Shown piece after piece: positions 53,978 to 62,892 of a stretch of DNA of 64,000 nt. Within the stretch, counting starts at the first letter, position 1; each line of letters begins with the position of its first letter. The notes under the pieces were generated by a model. The model worked only from the letters and a program-made list of their open reading frames with translations. It did no database searches and was not told where the DNA came from. Source of the stretch: CAYZQH01 sp050300015 (lineage in GTDB: Bacteria; Pseudomonadota; Gammaproteobacteria; Pseudomonadales; Cellvibrionaceae); assembly GCA_050300015.1 (NCBI GenBank), contig JBNKWZ010000028.1:62001-126000 (forward strand), written 5' to 3'. The translations under genes were made by a program, and so were the position numbers.

Positions 53978-54496
53978 ATGACCAAGCCCAGCAGCGAATT
54001 CCACCCCCTTAATATATGCGTGCTAACCATTTCCGATACTCGCACGACAGCCAATGACACCTCTGGCGACGCACTGATTGCGGCGTTATCAGAAGCAGGC
54101 CATAAGCTGTTTGCCCGTGACATCATCATTGATGACGTTTATCTTATGCGTGCCAAAATCTCGGAATGGATAGCACACCCCCAAGCCCAAGTGATCATCA
54201 CCACAGGAGGCACAGGCTTTACCGGTCGCGATAGCACTCCAGAAGCCCTAACCCCCTTGCTCGACAAAACCATCGTCGGTTTTGGTGAGCTGTTTCGCCA
54301 AATATCGGTGTCAGATGTAGGGGCTTCTACTATTCAGTCGCGCGCTTTTGCAGGCCTCGCCAATCGTACGCTGTTGTTTTGCTTGCCCGGCTCCACCAAT
54401 GCCTGTCATACCGCCTGGGATAAAATCCTGAGCGAACAACTGGACAGCCGAACACGCCCCTGTAATTTTTACGGACAGGTGGCCTTAGAGTGTTAA
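53978..54496 (+). CDS. moaB: Molybdenum cofactor biosynthesis protein MoaB
   Basis: A 172-residue MogA/MoaB-type protein, probably the molybdopterin adenylyltransferase. The family features are VLTISDTRTTANDTSGD, IITTGGTGFTGRDSTPEA and the C-terminal LPGSTNACHTAWDKIL. Start ATG 53978, four bases after the moaA stop; an earlier ATG overlaps moaA. The end overlaps moeA. Confidence 0.95.
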   Translation: MTKPSSEFHPLNICVLTISDTRTTANDTSGDALIAALSEAGHKLFARDIIIDDVYLMRAKISEWIAHPQAQVIITTGGTGFTGRDSTPEALTPLLDKTIVGFGELFRQISVSDVGASTIQSRAFAGLANRTLLFCLPGSTNACHTAWDKILSEQLDSRTRPCNFYGQVALEC

Positions 54497-55695
54497 ATAT
54501 TGCCGAAGCTAGAGCCTCACTAGAGGCACACCCCCGGGCAAAGCTTGGCACAGAGGTCATACCCGTACCCAGTGCACTCAACCGAACGCTGGCACAAAAT
54601 ATCAGCACCAATATCGACCTACCCCCAATGGACAATAGCGCCATGGACGGGTACGCCGTAGCGGCAAGCAACACCGTAACCAAGGGCACGCAGTTTACAG
54701 TTGCACACACTCAAGCCGCCGGAGATGCTCCGAGTCGCCTTAGAGACGGCCATGCTGCAAGAATTTTCACTGGAGCGATGCTGCCTGAAGGCGCCAACAC
54801 CGTGGTGATACAAGAGGAAGTGGCCACCGACGAGGGCACCGTAACGCTCCTGCAAAACACCCCAAAAGGCGCCAATGTTCGACCGCGAGGGCAGGATATT
54901 TGCCAAGGCCAAACCATTGCCGAGCAAGGCGATGTGATCACCGCGGCGACTCAAGCGCTTTTCGCCGCCACGGGCATCACCCAAGTACCGGTGTTAAAGC
55001 CGCTGAACATTGCCTTGGTCACGACTGGGCAGGAGCTAGTACCACCCGGCAAGCCACTGGCACCCGGCCAAATTTATAATTCTAACCAGTGGATGCTAAG
55101 CGGGTTATTACAAACGCTCGGTTTGCGCGCGCAATACTCGGCAAGCCCAGCAGATACTTTGACAGCCACCTGCACCGCTCTGCTTGACGCGGCCCAATGT
55201 AGCGATTTAATCATCACCACAGGCGGCGTATCCGCAGGGGACGAAGACCACGTTAAAGCAGCCATCTCCCGTAACGGTGAGCTGGATTGGTGGAAAGTGA
55301 AACTGAAACCCGGCAAGCCCCTGGCACTGGGGTATTTGGACCACCAGGGTACTGCCACACCCGTGCTTGCCCTGCCCGGCAACCCCACCTCGGCTTTCGT
55401 CGCATTTTTGATGTTTGGTGTCCCACTAATACGAGCACTACAGGGCGCAAAGGCTCGCCCACTGACACCCTATAAACTGCACGCGAATTTTGAAAAGCCT
55501 CACCCCAGCGCTCGTGCAGAATTGGCAAGGGCCTGTTATCTGGATGGCAAACTGACGCTCCACCCCAACCAAAGCTCCGGCATGGTAAGCCCGCTATCCA
55601 ACACAACAGGACTGGTCCACATTCCAGAACAGACCACAGTCGCCTACGACAACGCGCTAGACTATTACCCCTACACAGATTTGTTCAAACTGTAA
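54490..55695 (+). CDS. moeA: Molybdopterin molybdenumtransferase MoeA
   Basis: A 401-residue enzyme that inserts molybdate into adenylyl-molybdopterin. Visible motifs are PPMDNSAMDGYAV, the IITTGGVSAGDEDHVK substrate loop and LPGNPTSAFVAF. The GTG start overlaps the moaB stop by seven bases, indicating translational coupling. The three genes supply cofactor for a molybdoenzyme not encoded here, most likely a nitrate reductase given the neighbouring nirBD. Confidence 0.96.
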   Translation: MLNIAEARASLEAHPRAKLGTEVIPVPSALNRTLAQNISTNIDLPPMDNSAMDGYAVAASNTVTKGTQFTVAHTQAAGDAPSRLRDGHAARIFTGAMLPEGANTVVIQEEVATDEGTVTLLQNTPKGANVRPRGQDICQGQTIAEQGDVITAATQALFAATGITQVPVLKPLNIALVTTGQELVPPGKPLAPGQIYNSNQWMLSGLLQTLGLRAQYSASPADTLTATCTALLDAAQCSDLIITTGGVSAGDEDHVKAAISRNGELDWWKVKLKPGKPLALGYLDHQGTATPVLALPGNPTSAFVAFLMFGVPLIRALQGAKARPLTPYKLHANFEKPHPSARAELARACYLDGKLTLHPNQSSGMVSPLSNTTGLVHIPEQTTVAYDNALDYYPYTDLFKL

Positions 55696-55707
55696 CAGAG
55701 ACAAAAA

Positions 55708-55998
55708 ATGAAAAACCAAACAGAAATTGAGGCCGCAGCGTTTCGCCGACTGCTATCGCACCTGCAATCCCGTACTGACGTGCAAAACATTGACTTAATG
55801 AACCTAGCCGGCTTCTGTCGCAACTGTTTAGCCAAATGGGTAAAAGCAGAGGCCGAGGCCAAGGGAGAGAGCCTGGATTACGACCAAGCTCGGAAGCACG
55901 TTTATGGTATGGCCTATGACGAGTGGAAAACGCGCTACCAAACACCGGCTACCGCGGCACAAACACAGGCTTTCGAACAATCTAAGCCTTCAGAGTAA
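55708..55998 (+). CDS. DUF1244 family protein
   Basis: A 96-residue soluble helical protein with the family core LMNLAGFCRNCLAKW and YDQARKHVYGMAYDEWK. The CRNC pair is a conserved feature. Function is unknown. It starts 12 bases after moeA and may be cotranscribed, though the family is not restricted to such loci. Confidence 0.88.
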   Translation: MKNQTEIEAAAFRRLLSHLQSRTDVQNIDLMNLAGFCRNCLAKWVKAEAEAKGESLDYDQARKHVYGMAYDEWKTRYQTPATAAQTQAFEQSKPSE

Positions 55999-56098
55999 CA
56001 TGATGATTCTTTTACCTAGTCTCGACGCATTGCGTTAATGCAGAGCCAGGTAAAAAACCACACTCACCAGGAATGGGGCGCTCAAAACGCCCCGCAGA

Positions 56099-56962
56099 CT
56101 ACCCTGCAAACCGGTATTCAGGCAAACCCGCAACCGACACCTCCGCCTTAAACAGTGCGCCGGAATGTGGAAATTCCGCGAGCTCTGCTTCAGGGCGGTT
56201 ACCAACACTGGTGATGTACAACGTTTTTAAATCCGCGCCACCAAAGGCCACCATGGTGGGGCAGCGCGCAGGCACCGAAATTTCTTGGACAATTTGCCCA
56301 TTAGGAGCCAAACGCACCACACGCCCACCCTCATAAAGCGCAGTCCAATAGTAGCCTTCGCTGTCCACAGCCGCGCCATCTGGTCGGCCGTTACCATGAG
56401 GAAATTGGTGAAACACTTGCGGGTTACTGATGCGCCCCGTTTCCAGATCATAGTCGCACCGGTGAATTGCGTGCGAAGGCGTATCGGCGTAGTAAAAAAC
56501 ACTATTGTCGGGGCTGAACCCAATACCGTTGGCGGTCAGCAGGTTATCAACCCAGCGCTTGGCTTCGCCATTTTCCAAGCTATAAATGCTTGCACCACCG
56601 TGGTCTTTAGGGGGATAAACGCTACCGGCCCATAATCGGCCCTTGGCATCACAACGACCATCGTTAAAACGATTTTTATCCAACCCTTCTTCTGGGTCAG
56701 TCACAAATGTGCGCTCGGTATTCCACCCTTCTAACAGGTAAAAACCCGAACGCGTCGCCATCACAAAGCCGCCTTGCTCACGCAAGCTAAAACAGCCTAT
56801 TTCTTCACCAAATTGTAAATAGTCGTCTTCGCCGGTTGCAGGATTAAAGCGGTGAAGTTGCCCTTCGTTAATATCCAACCAATATAAGACCTGCGCTTTT
56901 TCATCCCATCGAGGACACTCGCCCAGGCTGGCCTTTACTTTTAGTGCAACGTCAACAGTCAT
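56099..56962 (-). CDS. SMP-30/gluconolactonase family protein
   Basis: A 287-residue six-bladed beta-propeller hydrolase. Metal-site motifs of the family are visible: LGECPRWDEKAQVLYWLDI at the N-terminus, RFNDGRCDAKGRLWAGS, ANGIGFSPDNSVFYYAD and GRPDGAAVDSEGYYW. Substrate is a sugar lactone by family; which one is not shown. No signal peptide. It is a single gene, convergent with DUF1244. Confidence 0.92.
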   Translation of the reverse strand: MTVDVALKVKASLGECPRWDEKAQVLYWLDINEGQLHRFNPATGEDDYLQFGEEIGCFSLREQGGFVMATRSGFYLLEGWNTERTFVTDPEEGLDKNRFNDGRCDAKGRLWAGSVYPPKDHGGASIYSLENGEAKRWVDNLLTANGIGFSPDNSVFYYADTPSHAIHRCDYDLETGRISNPQVFHQFPHGNGRPDGAAVDSEGYYWTALYEGGRVVRLAPNGQIVQEISVPARCPTMVAFGGADLKTLYITSVGNRPEAELAEFPHSGALFKAEVSVAGLPEYRFAG

Positions 56963-57113
56963 GTTCGCCCCCAGTCAATGGAAAGGGCGCATTCTATCAT
57001 TAAAAGTGGTCACACTAAGCCAAAAGTGCAAACGCAAAGCACACGATGACGGTCATTAGAAAAACCGATGGATACAAATTAAAGGAAGAACCAAGTGGGC
57101 AGCCCGCTACTCT

Positions 57114-57716
57114 TCACGCCGTGCTAGCGAGCGTGGCATCCCCCTCTCTAACGGATTGCTCGGGCACTTCGTAGCGACTAAATTGAGGTTTCAAATATTC
57201 CATTTGATCACCCAATATGCGATGACTGTTGATCAACGCCAAATATTCATAGGGGTTGGGCCTATAAGGCAGTGCCATGAGGGGCATATCCAACTCACTC
57301 AACAACGCATTACCTTTACGCTGGTTGCAACGCTTACAGGAAGCCACCACATTCTCCCATTTATCCTTCCCGCCTCGACTCAAGGGGTGTACATGATCTC
57401 GTGACAACTGCTCTGCAGAAAAGTGAAACCCACAATACAAACATTGAAAGTTATCGCGTTGAAATAACGACAAATTGGTCAATGGTGGATTAAACCGCAT
57501 ACGCGCCAACCGTTCACCATCACAGGCAATAATTGAAGGTAACTGAATACTGGATTGCAAATCGGTCTCTCGAGAGCGGCCACCTTTGACCGTGCGAACG
57601 GTAGTACCCAAGGACCAAACCACCAAACCCCGTGCATACATGCACACGCTTTCTTTCCAAGTGAGCCACTCAATGGGTTGGCCAGCCATATTCAAACGCA
57701 ATATTCGAGGTTCCAT
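57114..57716 (-). CDS. HNH endonuclease family protein
   Basis: About 200 residues from ATG 57716 (AGAAGAAG upstream). The C-terminal half holds a zinc-type HNH domain: CLYCGFHF, RDHVHPLSRGGKDKWENVVASCKRCN. The N-terminal part (MEPRILRLNMAGQPIEWLTW) is typical of a widespread chromosomal HNH family in gammaproteobacteria that stands alone rather than in mobile elements. The role is unknown. Confidence 0.88.
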   Translation of the reverse strand: MEPRILRLNMAGQPIEWLTWKESVCMYARGLVVWSLGTTVRTVKGGRSRETDLQSSIQLPSIIACDGERLARMRFNPPLTNLSLFQRDNFQCLYCGFHFSAEQLSRDHVHPLSRGGKDKWENVVASCKRCNQRKGNALLSELDMPLMALPYRPNPYEYLALINSHRILGDQMEYLKPQFSRYEVPEQSVREGDATLASTA

Positions 57717-58670
57717 TGTTGCTTCTTCTGTGTTTCTCAAAACAAAATGAAATGGGTCCACCCAAACGGGTAAATCCAACACCGGCTATGGCCACGCTTA
57801 CCGCCACACCAGCAAGGCCTGCTTAGAACGGATGATTTAACACCGCACACTCGGCCCTCAGCACAGAGCATTCAGCTTTGTACTTTCAGCCGCTAGATTT
57901 TTCATTTCGATCACAAAACGAAAAACCCAATACGGTTATTTATACGCTTGCAAACTTGCGGTTGTAACGCAACGCGCTTGGCTCAGCTCGGCCCCAATAA
58001 CGAAAAACCCCGCATTGGCTAACCAAGCGGGGTTTTTCGTGAGGTAAATAAGACGACTTACTGGGACGTAGAGGCCTCTGAGTCGACGGATACAGACTCG
58101 AGCGTGACATCTTCGCGTGCTGCAACTGCAACAACGTTCTACCAAAAATGTTGAAGGCGCACCTCCTCGTTTTGGACACACTTTTAGCTAATGCTAACCA
58201 TAATTATAGTCGAGTCAAGCCTTTTTTGATGACACAACCTGAGAAAACCGCACTCGTGCGCGTGCACGTAAGACCATGCACGGCCGCAAGCCAAAGAATT
58301 AAGGGGGGTTTCCAAAAACCTCCAGCAAGCGGATTCAAAACACGATGGTAGCAGCGTATTGTGACAAACGGCTTTAAAGACAGAATCAATGGCAGAAGGG
58401 CAACGAAGGAAGTCGACGAAAAAACCGCGAGCACCGAGGTGTCGCGGTAAACTTTCACAGGAATCCTTGTCATTCCATGATTCGCGAGACCTTACTTCCA
58501 CCCCTGGTCAAGCGACTGTGCCGTCCTTGGTAGAGCGCCATTGTACGGTTATTAGAAGGAGGAAACAGTGGCATTTGGCGCGCAAGTTTGTAAGACATTT
58601 CCTACAAGCGCCAAACGTGACAATAAGGTACCCGCCATTTCCAGGCGAGCGTGCGACAAAACCAAAATGC
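57717..58670. other. Long gap between HNH and pilZ genes
   Basis: Nearly 1 kb without a normal gene. It contains the strong terminator at 58000-58040. Just upstream of it on the minus strand (58058-58138) is a 26-codon open stretch without a start codon, ending in DSEASTSQ-stop, which reads like the acidic C-terminal tail of a lost protein. On the plus strand a strong ribosome site precedes a short frame at 58568. No RNA gene is recognised. Confidence 0.4.
58000..58040 (-). terminator. Strong symmetric terminator
   Basis: A 14-base-pair stem ACGAAAAACCCCGC / GCGGGGTTTTTCGT continues, after one bulged base, into TTGG / CCAA closing a CTAA loop. A/T tracts on both sides allow bidirectional use. 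No intact gene directly precedes it on either strand. Confidence 0.85.
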
Positions 58671-58729
58671 TTAGTGATCCCGCAGACGCTTCAATTGCAA
58701 GCTCTGACGCTGAACGATGTGTTGAATAA
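58568..58729 (+). CDS. Possible 53-residue protein with strong ribosome site
   Basis: GTG at 58568 is preceded by AAGGAGG with a five-base spacer, a near-ideal site. The frame runs 53 codons (MAFGAQVCKTFPTSAK...) and overlaps the 3' end of the pilZ gene in antisense for 59 bases. No family is recognised, and codon use is not clearly coding. Confidence 0.22.
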   Translation: MAFGAQVCKTFPTSAKRDNKVPAISRRACDKTKMLSDPADASIASSDAERCVE

Positions 58730-59222
58730 GCCGCTCTTGATGAGCACTGGCCATATCGTAAAAGTCGATGCGCCAATAAAATCCTTGTTCGTGAGGCTCC
58801 ACACTGACAACGATACCTTTGGTTTGTACCACAAATTGACTGGGCTCCAACGTGAGCTCAAGCGACAACCGGGTGTCCACTGGAGTCTCCAATTCGTGAA
58901 CAAAACCCATACCACATGCACTAATATTAACCTCTCGCACGCGATCCGCCAGCTGGCCCACCAGCCGACTGTCCGCCACCAACTGCCCCACAATGCGTTC
59001 CAGCTTTTGATTGAGCGCACGCACTAAGGCCGCCACCTGGGGGGATGAGTCCGCTACCTCATTGAGTAAATGCTCGATTTTTTCATCTTGGTCATGCATC
59101 AAATCCAATACATCCAAAGGTGACTCGGGCAACGCACAATCCTCGGCGGACACGTCTAACAACTCGTAACGCAAACCCATGGTATCGTTGATTCTAAAAT
59201 AACGTCTTCGCTCCTGGTTCAT
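58671..59222 (-). CDS. PilZ domain protein with helical insertion
   Basis: A 183-residue cytoplasmic protein. The c-di-GMP motif RxxxR is Arg6-Arg10 (RRRYFRI), and the second motif is NISACG (99-104), with Asn where Asp is usual. Between them lies a helical insertion of about 70 residues (25-95). The downstream beta region (LSLELTLEPSQFVVQTKGIVV) completes the barrel. It follows pomB by eight bases, which points to c-di-GMP control of the flagellar motor. Confidence 0.82.
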   Translation of the reverse strand: MNQERRRYFRINDTMGLRYELLDVSAEDCALPESPLDVLDLMHDQDEKIEHLLNEVADSSPQVAALVRALNQKLERIVGQLVADSRLVGQLADRVREVNISACGMGFVHELETPVDTRLSLELTLEPSQFVVQTKGIVVSVEPHEQGFYWRIDFYDMASAHQERLIQHIVQRQSLQLKRLRDH

Positions 59223-59230
59223 AGGCTCAC

Positions 59231-60217
59231 CTAAAAAATTTCCTCGGGACTGAGCTCAAACAAATACTCCGGCGCAATATCCAAATCCCGCAATATGTCG
59301 TCACCTTGATCCGATTGCAAAAGCGCCTTGTCTTCCTCCGACAACTCATCGCTTAGGCCCTGTTTAACCACAATTTCGACACGCCGATTGCGCGCACGAT
59401 TCTCAGCCGAGGCGTTGTCCACCAACGGCTGAGTATCGGCCTTACCGGAAACCTCAAAACGGCTAGCACTGATGGCCCCACCCTGCATCAACTCGTGTGC
59501 TACCGACACCGCCCGTGCGGCAGATAACTCCCAGTTAGAACGAAAACGTGCGGTGTGGATGGGAATATTATCGGTATGTCCTTGCACCAAAATCTGGCCG
59601 GCTTTTAATGCCAACACGGAGCGAATTTCGCCCATAACGCCGAGATAATCGGGTTTCAACTCGGCAGACCCCGACTTGAAAGACCCTTTCTCACGGATGC
59701 GCACGATGATTTTCCGCCCTTGCGTTTCCACCTCTACTTCACCGGCCATAATTTGGTCATGCAACGCGCTGGCAAGCTCATAGGCGTCTTTTTCGGTCTG
59801 CTCGATGAGTTTTTCCAACAGTTCACGCACGCGCACCTTCACACCCGCATCGGCACCTTCTTCGCCTTGCTCAATGTCAAACTCCTCGCTGCACTCCACG
59901 TCTAAAGTCAATTGCGTGTTATCTTGAGTTTTTTGCCAAATTTGGTTAATGGGTGTGGGCTCGGGACGACCCGGACTGAATTCTTGCGCAATAATACTGG
60001 TACCCTTTGGCATCTCCGTAACATTGAGCTGGGTCTGTACACCAAACGCCTGTGCCATGGAACCCGCCAAACGTTTAAACTTCATAGCGTCCATTTCGGA
60101 AAACGACAGCAACAATACGAAAAAACACATGAGCAGTGACATTAAATCCGCAAAGGTACCCATCCAAGCGGGCAACCCGGGAGGACAGTCACATGCACCT
60201 TCTTCTTCGTCACTCAT
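59231..60217 (-). CDS. pomB: Flagellar motor stator protein PomB/MotB
   Basis: A 328-residue stator subunit. The short cytoplasmic N-terminus leads to one membrane helix (TFADLMSLLMCFFVLLLSF) with the ion-binding Asp24, at the same number as in Vibrio PomB. The periplasmic OmpA-like peptidoglycan-binding domain contains VQGHTDNIPI, NWELSAARAVSVA and NRRVEIVV. Na+ coupling is inferred from similarity and marine context. The start is six bases after pomA. Confidence 0.94.
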   Translation of the reverse strand: MSDEEEGACDCPPGLPAWMGTFADLMSLLMCFFVLLLSFSEMDAMKFKRLAGSMAQAFGVQTQLNVTEMPKGTSIIAQEFSPGRPEPTPINQIWQKTQDNTQLTLDVECSEEFDIEQGEEGADAGVKVRVRELLEKLIEQTEKDAYELASALHDQIMAGEVEVETQGRKIIVRIREKGSFKSGSAELKPDYLGVMGEIRSVLALKAGQILVQGHTDNIPIHTARFRSNWELSAARAVSVAHELMQGGAISASRFEVSGKADTQPLVDNASAENRARNRRVEIVVKQGLSDELSEEDKALLQSDQGDDILRDLDIAPEYLFELSPEEIF

Positions 60218-60223
60218 AGCCCA

Positions 60224-60982
60224 CTAATCCTCGGCAGCGGCGCGTTTACCTTCGGGCAAGTAATTGCGTAACATCGAATCAATCACCCGAGGGTTTTGGC
60301 CGTTTTGAATGGCCAAGAGCGCATCGATCACCAGGCTTTTGGTGAGTGCTTCCTCTGCAGCACGCAGTTTTAATTTGTCGGCTATCGGGCCGCAAATCGC
60401 ATTGGCGATCACAGCACCATAGAGCGTGGTGAGCAATGCTACCGCCATCGCGGGTCCAATGGCCTTTGGGTCGTCCATATTTGCGAGCATTGCTACCAGG
60501 CCGATCAGAGTACCGATCATACCCATGGCCGGTGCCATATCCGCCATGCCTGCAAAAATTGAGGCTCCGGTCATATGACGGTCCACGGCTGCAGACTTAT
60601 CTCGAGCCAACAGAGACTTCACCACGTCAGGATCGTGCCCATCCACCAATAGTTGAATACCGCGCTGCAAAAAGTCATTGCTCACCTCCTTACCCTCGAG
60701 CGACAACAATCCGCCTTTTCTAGCCTCATCGGCAAGTGCCACCACTTCGTTGATCAACTCCATAGTATCAACGCTTTTGTTAACGAAGCTCCTCGCCGCC
60801 ACCTTGCCTGCGCCAAGGAATTGTCCCAAGCCATACTTCGCCATCACCGCGAAAATGGTGCCACCAAATACAATAACCAGAGAGGGGCCATTGATAAACA
60901 TCCCCAACTCGCCGCTCATCAGCATAGAGATGACGATTAGCGCCATTGCACCCAACACACCTACTAGGGTTGCTAAATCCAC
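60224..60982 (-). CDS. pomA: Flagellar motor stator protein PomA/MotA
   Basis: A 252-residue inner-membrane protein with four helices; helices 3-4 contain GMIGTLIGLVAMLANM and AVALLTTLYGAVIANAICGPIADKL, the MotA/ExbB signature. The cytoplasmic loop (about 55-145) bears the charged residues that touch FliG. It heads pomA-pomB-pilZ and is divergent from xseB, as in Vibrio. Confidence 0.95.
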   Translation of the reverse strand: MDLATLVGVLGAMALIVISMLMSGELGMFINGPSLVIVFGGTIFAVMAKYGLGQFLGAGKVAARSFVNKSVDTMELINEVVALADEARKGGLLSLEGKEVSNDFLQRGIQLLVDGHDPDVVKSLLARDKSAAVDRHMTGASIFAGMADMAPAMGMIGTLIGLVAMLANMDDPKAIGPAMAVALLTTLYGAVIANAICGPIADKLKLRAAEEALTKSLVIDALLAIQNGQNPRVIDSMLRNYLPEGKRAAAED

Positions 60983-61270
60983 ACACGACCTCGCAAATGC
61001 TTACCCACTGGGCCAAGTTGCCCAGTGCCGTTTTTACTCCTGGCCAACCACCAGGGCCAAACCAGCCGAGTCGACCTCAACTGAATCCACAAAACCGCTC
61101 TCAATTGAATCTCTTAAACCAACAGCGCTTATGTCCATTTAAGTCTAGACCGAATATTTAGAAGCGCTTTGTTTATAAAGGTGGCCAGACCTTAGCCTCA
61201 ACCTCCTGTAGTGCCGCACGTCAGTCGGTTACAATAGGCGAATTGGCCGAATACACTGAGTGGGGTAACC

Positions 61271-61516
61271 ATGGCTGCACGAAAAAAATCACCAAACTTC
61301 GAGTCTTCAATGACGGAACTCGAAACCCTGGTAGAAACGCTTGAGCAAGGCGACCTGCCGCTGGAGAAGGCACTGGCTGCGTTCGAAAAAGGCGTAAAAT
61401 TGACTCGAGACTGCCAACAGGCACTGTCTGAGGCTGAGCAAAAAGTGACCTTACTGACTCAATCTAGCGACCAGATCAGCGAAAAGGCATTTGACGCAGA
61501 GCCCGGCAAACCATGA
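61271..61516 (+). CDS. xseB: Exodeoxyribonuclease VII small subunit
   Basis: An 81-residue helical subunit with the family core FESSMTELETLVETLEQGDLPLEKALAAFEKGVKLTRDCQ. It pairs with XseA, encoded elsewhere. The last four bases overlap the ispA start (ATGA). Confidence 0.97.
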   Translation: MAARKKSPNFESSMTELETLVETLEQGDLPLEKALAAFEKGVKLTRDCQQALSEAEQKVTLLTQSSDQISEKAFDAEPGKP

Positions 61517-62406
61517 CACCGGAACTGCAAACCTTTATTGGTGATCACAGCAAACGCGTGGCACACCGTTTAACCAATGTTTTGCCGGCGAGGGTCCCTG
61601 GTGGCGAACGCTTGGTCGAAGCCATGTCTTACAGCTTGCTGGGCGAAGGTAAACGTATTCGCCCCATATTGGTTTACGCCGCGGCACACGCAGTATCGGG
61701 CTCACCACCTAGCAACACTGTGGACGATGCCGCCTGTGCTGTAGAGTGCATTCATGCCTATAGTCTGGTGCACGATGACCTTCCGGCAATGGATGACGAT
61801 GATCTTCGGCGCGGAGTACCCACCTGTCATATCGCCTTTGACGAAGCCACCGCAATACTCGCAGGCGACGCTTTGCAAACCCTAGCCTTTGAAACCCTCG
61901 CCAATAGCAAAAGTGACCCTGTCACCGTCATCGGTCTCATTCAGGAACTTTCGCGCTGTAGTGGTGCACTGGGAATGGTCGTGGGGCAAGCTATTGACCT
62001 AAAAGCCACTAACACCACACCCACCGTGGCGCAACTGGAACTGATGCACAATCACAAAACAGGTGCACTCATTGAGGCTGCCGTGATCATGGGTGCCATT
62101 GCCAGTGGCAACAATGTGACAGCGCGGCTTCCTACCCTGCGGCGCTATGCCAAAGCCATTGGGCTCTCGTTCCAGGTTCAAGATGATATTTTGGATGTGA
62201 TCAGTGACACCCAAACCCTCGGTAAACGCCAGGGCGCCGACCAAAACTTAAATAAGCCCACGTATGTCACTCATCTGGGGCTCGAAGGCGCGAAAGACAA
62301 GGTACAGTCGCTACACCAAGAGGCATTAAGCGCACTGGCAGAGTTTGATGACTTCGCAGCACCGTTACGCGATTTGTCTGAATATATCATTTCTCGCACA
62401 CGCTAA
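61513..62406 (+). CDS. ispA: Farnesyl diphosphate synthase
   Basis: A 297-residue prenyltransferase making C15 diphosphate from DMAPP and IPP. The first Asp-rich motif is LVHDDLPAMDDDDLRRG and the second is QVQDDILD, with GEGKRIRPILVYAA upstream. The usual third gene, dxs, does not follow; prkA does, after 486 bases. Confidence 0.96.
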   Translation: MTPELQTFIGDHSKRVAHRLTNVLPARVPGGERLVEAMSYSLLGEGKRIRPILVYAAAHAVSGSPPSNTVDDAACAVECIHAYSLVHDDLPAMDDDDLRRGVPTCHIAFDEATAILAGDALQTLAFETLANSKSDPVTVIGLIQELSRCSGALGMVVGQAIDLKATNTTPTVAQLELMHNHKTGALIEAAVIMGAIASGNNVTARLPTLRRYAKAIGLSFQVQDDILDVISDTQTLGKRQGADQNLNKPTYVTHLGLEGAKDKVQSLHQEALSALAEFDDFAAPLRDLSEYIISRTR

Positions 62407-62892
62407 TTTCAAAACCTCCTAAGCCACGGCGCACTTCAGCACCACAGACACGCGGTCATTCGCCGCACAATAATCCTGGGGGCCAAAGTATCCATTTGGC
62501 TTATTTTTTGTATGCTTTCAGGTGTGTCGTGTACGAAAAACGGTTTTGCCCTTGAAACCGTTTTCACCCGCAGCCCTTCGCACGCTTTAATCGGTTGCTA
62601 GGGTGAAAACACGTCGCGAATGTAAGGATTGGCCAGTAACGATAGGATTTTTTGGTGCGTTAACAGACGTCGAAATTTTGGCATCCAAATGTTTTTTATA
62701 AACGTATGGAACTGAAATAACAGATTTTTTGTCGAAACTTTGAAAAAAACCTGCCTTGTTAGAGAGCGCATAAATCCACCTAGGTCTATGCTTACTAAAA
62801 GACAAAGGAGTTGTAAACACCACCGACTAACGACTGACTTGCGATTTCACCGCCAAGGGTCGCAACCCCATACCACTTGAGGAGGGCCACCT
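62407..62892. promoter_or_regulatory. Leader region of prkA
   Basis: This 486-base AT-rich gap contains a sigma54-like element TTGGC-TTATTTT-TTGTA (62496-62512; correct GG-to-G spacing but GT at -12) and a hairpin at 62537-62564 (AAAACGGTTT / AAACCGTTTT, 8-base loop) that may end ispA transcription. A minus-strand frame at 62587-62823 (78 codons, GTG start) has no ribosome site or recognisable family and is not called. GAGGAGG precedes the prkA ATG. Confidence 0.35.
62537..62564 (+). terminator. Candidate terminator after ispA
   Basis: A 10-base-pair stem with an 8-base loop whose 3' arm ends in TTTT, 130 bases after the ispA stop. There is no U-run beyond the stem, so confidence is limited. 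Confidence 0.45.

Noticed and set aside
58389..59027. Plus-strand 212-codon frame over the pilZ gene
   Set aside because: Mostly antisense to the confidently identified PilZ gene and highly basic without a domain.
62587..62823. Minus-strand 78-codon frame between ispA and prkA
   Set aside because: GTG start, no ribosome site, no family resemblance, and it lies in an AT-rich leader region.
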